Below are positions 5,395 through 7,186 of a stretch of 7,186 nt of DNA, piece after piece. The notes under the pieces were generated by a model. The model was given only the letters and a program-made list of their open reading frames with translations. It searched no databases and was not told where the DNA came from. The stretch's first letter is position 1, and each line of letters begins with the position of its first letter. A program made the translations under genes and the position numbers. Origin of the DNA: Syntrophomonadaceae bacterium (GTDB lineage: Bacteria; Bacillota; Dethiobacteria; DTU022; UBA8154); contig SKTJ01000005.1 in NCBI GenBank assembly GCA_007122565.1, positions 1-7,186 on the forward strand. The letters are read 5' to 3'.

Positions 5395-6249
5395 TTATGA
5401 ATATTTATTTAAAGTGGATAGCTTTTTCTGAAATAATTCTTGTAGATTCCCTGTTATTCTGCCAACTGTAGCTCCATTTAGCGGGTTCTCATCAATACTT
5501 AAAATGGGTATAATTTCATCTATGGTGCTTGTAATAAACAGCTCGGAAGCCTGGTATAGTTCGTCTTTGGCCAGGAACCTTTCCTCTACTTCAATCCCTG
5601 CTGCTCTTGCCAGTTCAATGACTACGCTGCGGGTTATCCCCGCCAAAATTCGGTTGCTCGCCGGTGCGGTAACCAGTTTTCCATGGAGGACGGCAAAAAC
5701 GTTGCTACTGGCTCCCTCCGTTATTTTCTCTGAATGAACAAAAATGGCTTCATGATAGCCTTGGCTCCTGGCTGTTTGCTTAGCCAGGATATTCGGCAAA
5801 AGGTTTATCGATTTTATATCACAGTGATTCCAGCGATCGTCGGGAAGGGTTATGGCCGTAGCACCTTTTTGCTTCTCCTTTAATTCATCTTCATTGACCG
5901 CGCTGACCTTCATCATTATCGTGGGCTCTGCCTGTACTGGAAACTGATGGGTGCGTGGGGCCGCCCCCCGGGTAATTTGCATGTAAAGTTTCCCGTTTTT
6001 TATTTTGCTTTTACCGAGCAACTCATAGCAAACTTTTTCTATTTTTTGAAGCGAATACGGGAGCAGAAGGGATATTTTTTGGGCGCTTCGCGCCAATCGG
6101 GAAAGGTGGGGTTCCAGTTCAAAAAAACTTCCGTTATAGAACCGAATAACCTCATAAACGCCATCACCAAAGAGGAACCCCCGATCATCAACGGAAACGG
6201 CGGCTTCTGCGCTCCTGTAAAACTCCCCGTTTAGAAAAGTATCAAACAC
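5395..6249 (-). CDS. dat: D-amino-acid aminotransferase (D-alanine transaminase), fold-type IV PLP enzyme
   Basis: At 284 residues this is the normal family length. It interconverts D-alanine and 2-oxoglutarate with pyruvate and D-glutamate, supplying D-amino acids for peptidoglycan. The Schiff-base lysine is K146 in DIKSINLLPN, E178 in TEGASSN should contact the PLP pyridine nitrogen, and GITR (204-207) lies in the phosphate-binding region. Y32, R99 and H101 (RGAAPRTHQFP) sit one position after Y31, R98 and H100, the carboxylate trap of Bacillus D-amino-acid transaminase, which argues for D-specificity over the branched-chain (IlvE) or aminodeoxychorismate lyase (PabC) relatives. The start is GTG (6247-6249) with AGGGGT 8 bases upstream. 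The nearby ATG at 6256 is out of frame and stops at once. The gene is divergent from a symporter. No clear terminator follows it. Confidence 0.92.
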   Translation of the reverse strand: MFDTFLNGEFYRSAEAAVSVDDRGFLFGDGVYEVIRFYNGSFFELEPHLSRLARSAQKISLLLPYSLQKIEKVCYELLGKSKIKNGKLYMQITRGAAPRTHQFPVQAEPTIMMKVSAVNEDELKEKQKGATAITLPDDRWNHCDIKSINLLPNILAKQTARSQGYHEAIFVHSEKITEGASSNVFAVLHGKLVTAPASNRILAGITRSVVIELARAAGIEVEERFLAKDELYQASELFITSTIDEIIPILSIDENPLNGATVGRITGNLQELFQKKLSTLNKYS

Positions 6250-6296
6250 ACGGCATAACCCCTGTCTGTGAAGAGATTTAGAGATACTATCTTATT

Positions 6297-6325
6297 ATTA
6301 TAGCAAAAGAAAATAAGTGCGTGAA
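6297..6325 (-). promoter_or_regulatory. Promoter of dat
   Basis: On the minus strand TTCACG (6325-6320, four of six matches to TTGACA) and a perfect TATAAT (6302-6297) are 17 bp apart, with TGC immediately before the -10 as a TGn extension. Transcription would begin near 6290, about 40 bases before the GTG start and leaving room for the AGGGGT ribosome site. Confidence 0.65.
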
Positions 6326-6367
6326 TAATTATTTATTAATTCTAAACATATATTTATATAGATTTGA

Positions 6368-6403
6368 GCTAATATATTGACATTTTTGAATATATATATT
6401 AGC
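6368..6403. promoter_or_regulatory. Perfect 10-bp inverted repeat over the symporter promoter (candidate operator)
   Basis: GCTAATATAT (6368-6377) is the exact reverse complement of ATATATTAGC (6394-6403), with a 16-base gap. The left arm ends on the first base of the -35 and the right arm covers the first four bases of the -10. The two half-sites are centred 26 bp apart, about two and a half helical turns. A dimeric repressor bound here would block RNA polymerase. AT-richness raises the chance of coincidence, but the GC-containing ends match exactly. Confidence 0.5.
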
Positions 6404-6405
6404 AT
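6377..6405 (+). promoter_or_regulatory. Sigma-A promoter of the symporter gene
   Basis: A consensus TTGACA (6377-6382) is followed after exactly 17 bp by TAGCAT (6400-6405), four of six matches to TATAAT. The alternative TATATT at 6395-6400 would leave only a 12-bp spacer. Transcription should begin near 6412, giving a leader of about 38 bases. Confidence 0.65.
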
Positions 6406-6433
6406 TGGCTCATGTGAACTATATTTCATAAAA

Positions 6434-6440
6434 AAGGAGG
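6434..6440 (+). promoter_or_regulatory. Consensus ribosome binding site that fixes a TTG start
   Basis: AAGGAGG is a full match to the 16S anti-Shine-Dalgarno. It lies 9 bases before TTG at 6450 and 12 before a second TTG at 6453. No ATG occurs in frame until residue 45, inside the second membrane segment, so the first TTG is the likely start. Confidence 0.8.
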
Positions 6441-6449
6441 TTTTACCAG

Positions 6450-7186
6450 TTGTTGAAGAAATTGGGGTTGTTGGAGCGTATTTTGATCGGCTTTATTGTT
6501 GGTATTATCGTCGGGGCGATATTTGGTGAAAGTATCGCCGGTCTCAAATTTCTTGGAGATATCTTAATCAGGTTGCTGCAAATGCTTGTCATTCCCCTTG
6601 TGTTCGCCACTTTATCTGTCGGTGTAGCTAAAATAGGCGGTCTCAAAATGGGAAGGATATTCGGAAAAACTATTTTCTTTTATTACATTACAGGAATTTT
6701 TGCACTGATAATCGGTCTTACAATGGCAAACATGTTTGGTGTGGGAATCGGCATGGAGTTAGGTGAACTGGGGGAGGTGGATCTTGTTACGGCACCACCT
6801 CTGGCACAGACAATTCTTAACATTATCCCTACGAATATTGTGGATGCCATGGCTAAAGCAACAATGTTACAGGTGGTATTTTTCGCTATCCTCTTCGGTA
6901 TCTCCATGGGGTGGGCGGCAGAAGCTTCCTCTGCCATAAAGGCAGCATTGGAATCCACTGCTGAAGTAATGTTTAAAATGGTTTACATGGTCCTTTCTTA
7001 TGCACCGATTGGGGTGTTCGGCCTTATGGCCTGGACTGTGGGCTCTTTTGGGATCGGGGTAATTGCACCTTTCTTTAAACTTATTTTGGTGGTCTATGTT
7101 GGCTGCATTATTCACGTTTTTGTTGTTCATGCTATCTTCATCTGGTTTTTCTGCAAAATCAATCCGTTTCGTTTCCTTAACAGGAT
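6450..7186 (+). CDS. Dicarboxylate/amino-acid:cation symporter (DAACS/SDF family), 3' end missing
   Basis: The first 245 codons of a membrane transporter that brings in glutamate, aspartate, C4-dicarboxylates or related amino acids with sodium or protons. It opens with a short basic LKKLG stretch and a hydrophobic helix (about 10-26). LLQMLVIPLVFATLSVGV (42-59) is the family's hallmark second helix, a third helix covers about 74-96, and IIPTNIVDAMAKATMLQVV (125-143) leads into the fourth, with YAPIGVFG in the next membrane region. Family members are about 400-430 residues, so the re-entrant hairpins and the NMDGT-type substrate and cation site lie past the window. Specificity therefore cannot be assigned. 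The start is TTG (6450-6452) behind a perfect ribosome site. Divergence from dat hints at glutamate or alanine transport, by context only. Confidence 0.92.
   Translation, partial: MLKKLGLLERILIGFIVGIIVGAIFGESIAGLKFLGDILIRLLQMLVIPLVFATLSVGVAKIGGLKMGRIFGKTIFFYYITGIFALIIGLTMANMFGVGIGMELGELGEVDLVTAPPLAQTILNIIPTNIVDAMAKATMLQVVFFAILFGISMGWAAEASSAIKAALESTAEVMFKMVYMVLSYAPIGVFGLMAWTVGSFGIGVIAPFFKLILVVYVGCIIHVFVVHAIFIWFFCKINPFRFLNR

Overview
The window reads as an ordinary chromosomal stretch of a Bacillota bacterium, probably an anaerobic or strict-metabolism clostridial type. This is inferred from strong AGGAGG-type ribosome sites, use of GTG and TTG starts, extended -10 promoters, AT-rich intergenic DNA with short intrinsic terminators, and the gene content: a Bacillus-type D-amino-acid aminotransferase, an iron-sulfur-flavoprotein-like reductase, and a sigma-54 regulator beside CoA metabolism. 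I cannot name a genus.

Layout, left to right. Bases 3-71 are the last 22 codons of an AMP-forming acyl-CoA synthetase on the + strand. It converges on a PAS/AAA+/Fis sigma-54-dependent activator (118-1488, -), and a bidirectional terminator (74-114) lies between them. A 300-bp divergent intergenic region carries an extended -10 promoter (1688-1696) for a CCA-adding-enzyme/poly(A)-polymerase family protein with an HD domain (1789-3231, +).

Next comes a minus-strand cluster. Read in its own direction it is a crotonase (4913-4140), a flavodoxin-fold reductase with a CX2CX2CX5C cysteine motif (4118-3486), and a previously unlisted 25-codon ORF (3407-3330). That ORF encodes a lipoprotein-type signal peptide and stops exactly at the lipobox cysteine. 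Two back-to-back hairpins follow it. Upstream of this cluster, on the same strand, is tRNA-Pro(CGG) with encoded CCA (5146-5070), with a near-consensus promoter and a 17-bp perfect terminator stem.

A gene-poor stretch (5147-5394) holds the tRNA promoter and a small open frame that looks decayed. Then come a D-amino-acid aminotransferase (dat, 6249-5395, -) and, divergently, a dicarboxylate/amino-acid:cation symporter (6450 onward, +, cut by the window end). The symporter promoter has a consensus TTGACA and is spanned by a perfect 10-bp inverted repeat, a good operator candidate.

Functionally the genes suggest CoA-thioester metabolism (acyl-CoA ligase, crotonase, flavoprotein), tRNA 3'-end maintenance, and amino-acid uptake coupled to D-amino-acid interconversion for cell-wall synthesis. 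These links are inferred from adjacency. I found no mobile element, CRISPR array or defence-type system. The least explained items are the 25-residue lipobox peptide, the operator-like repeat and the orphan frame at 5212-5349.
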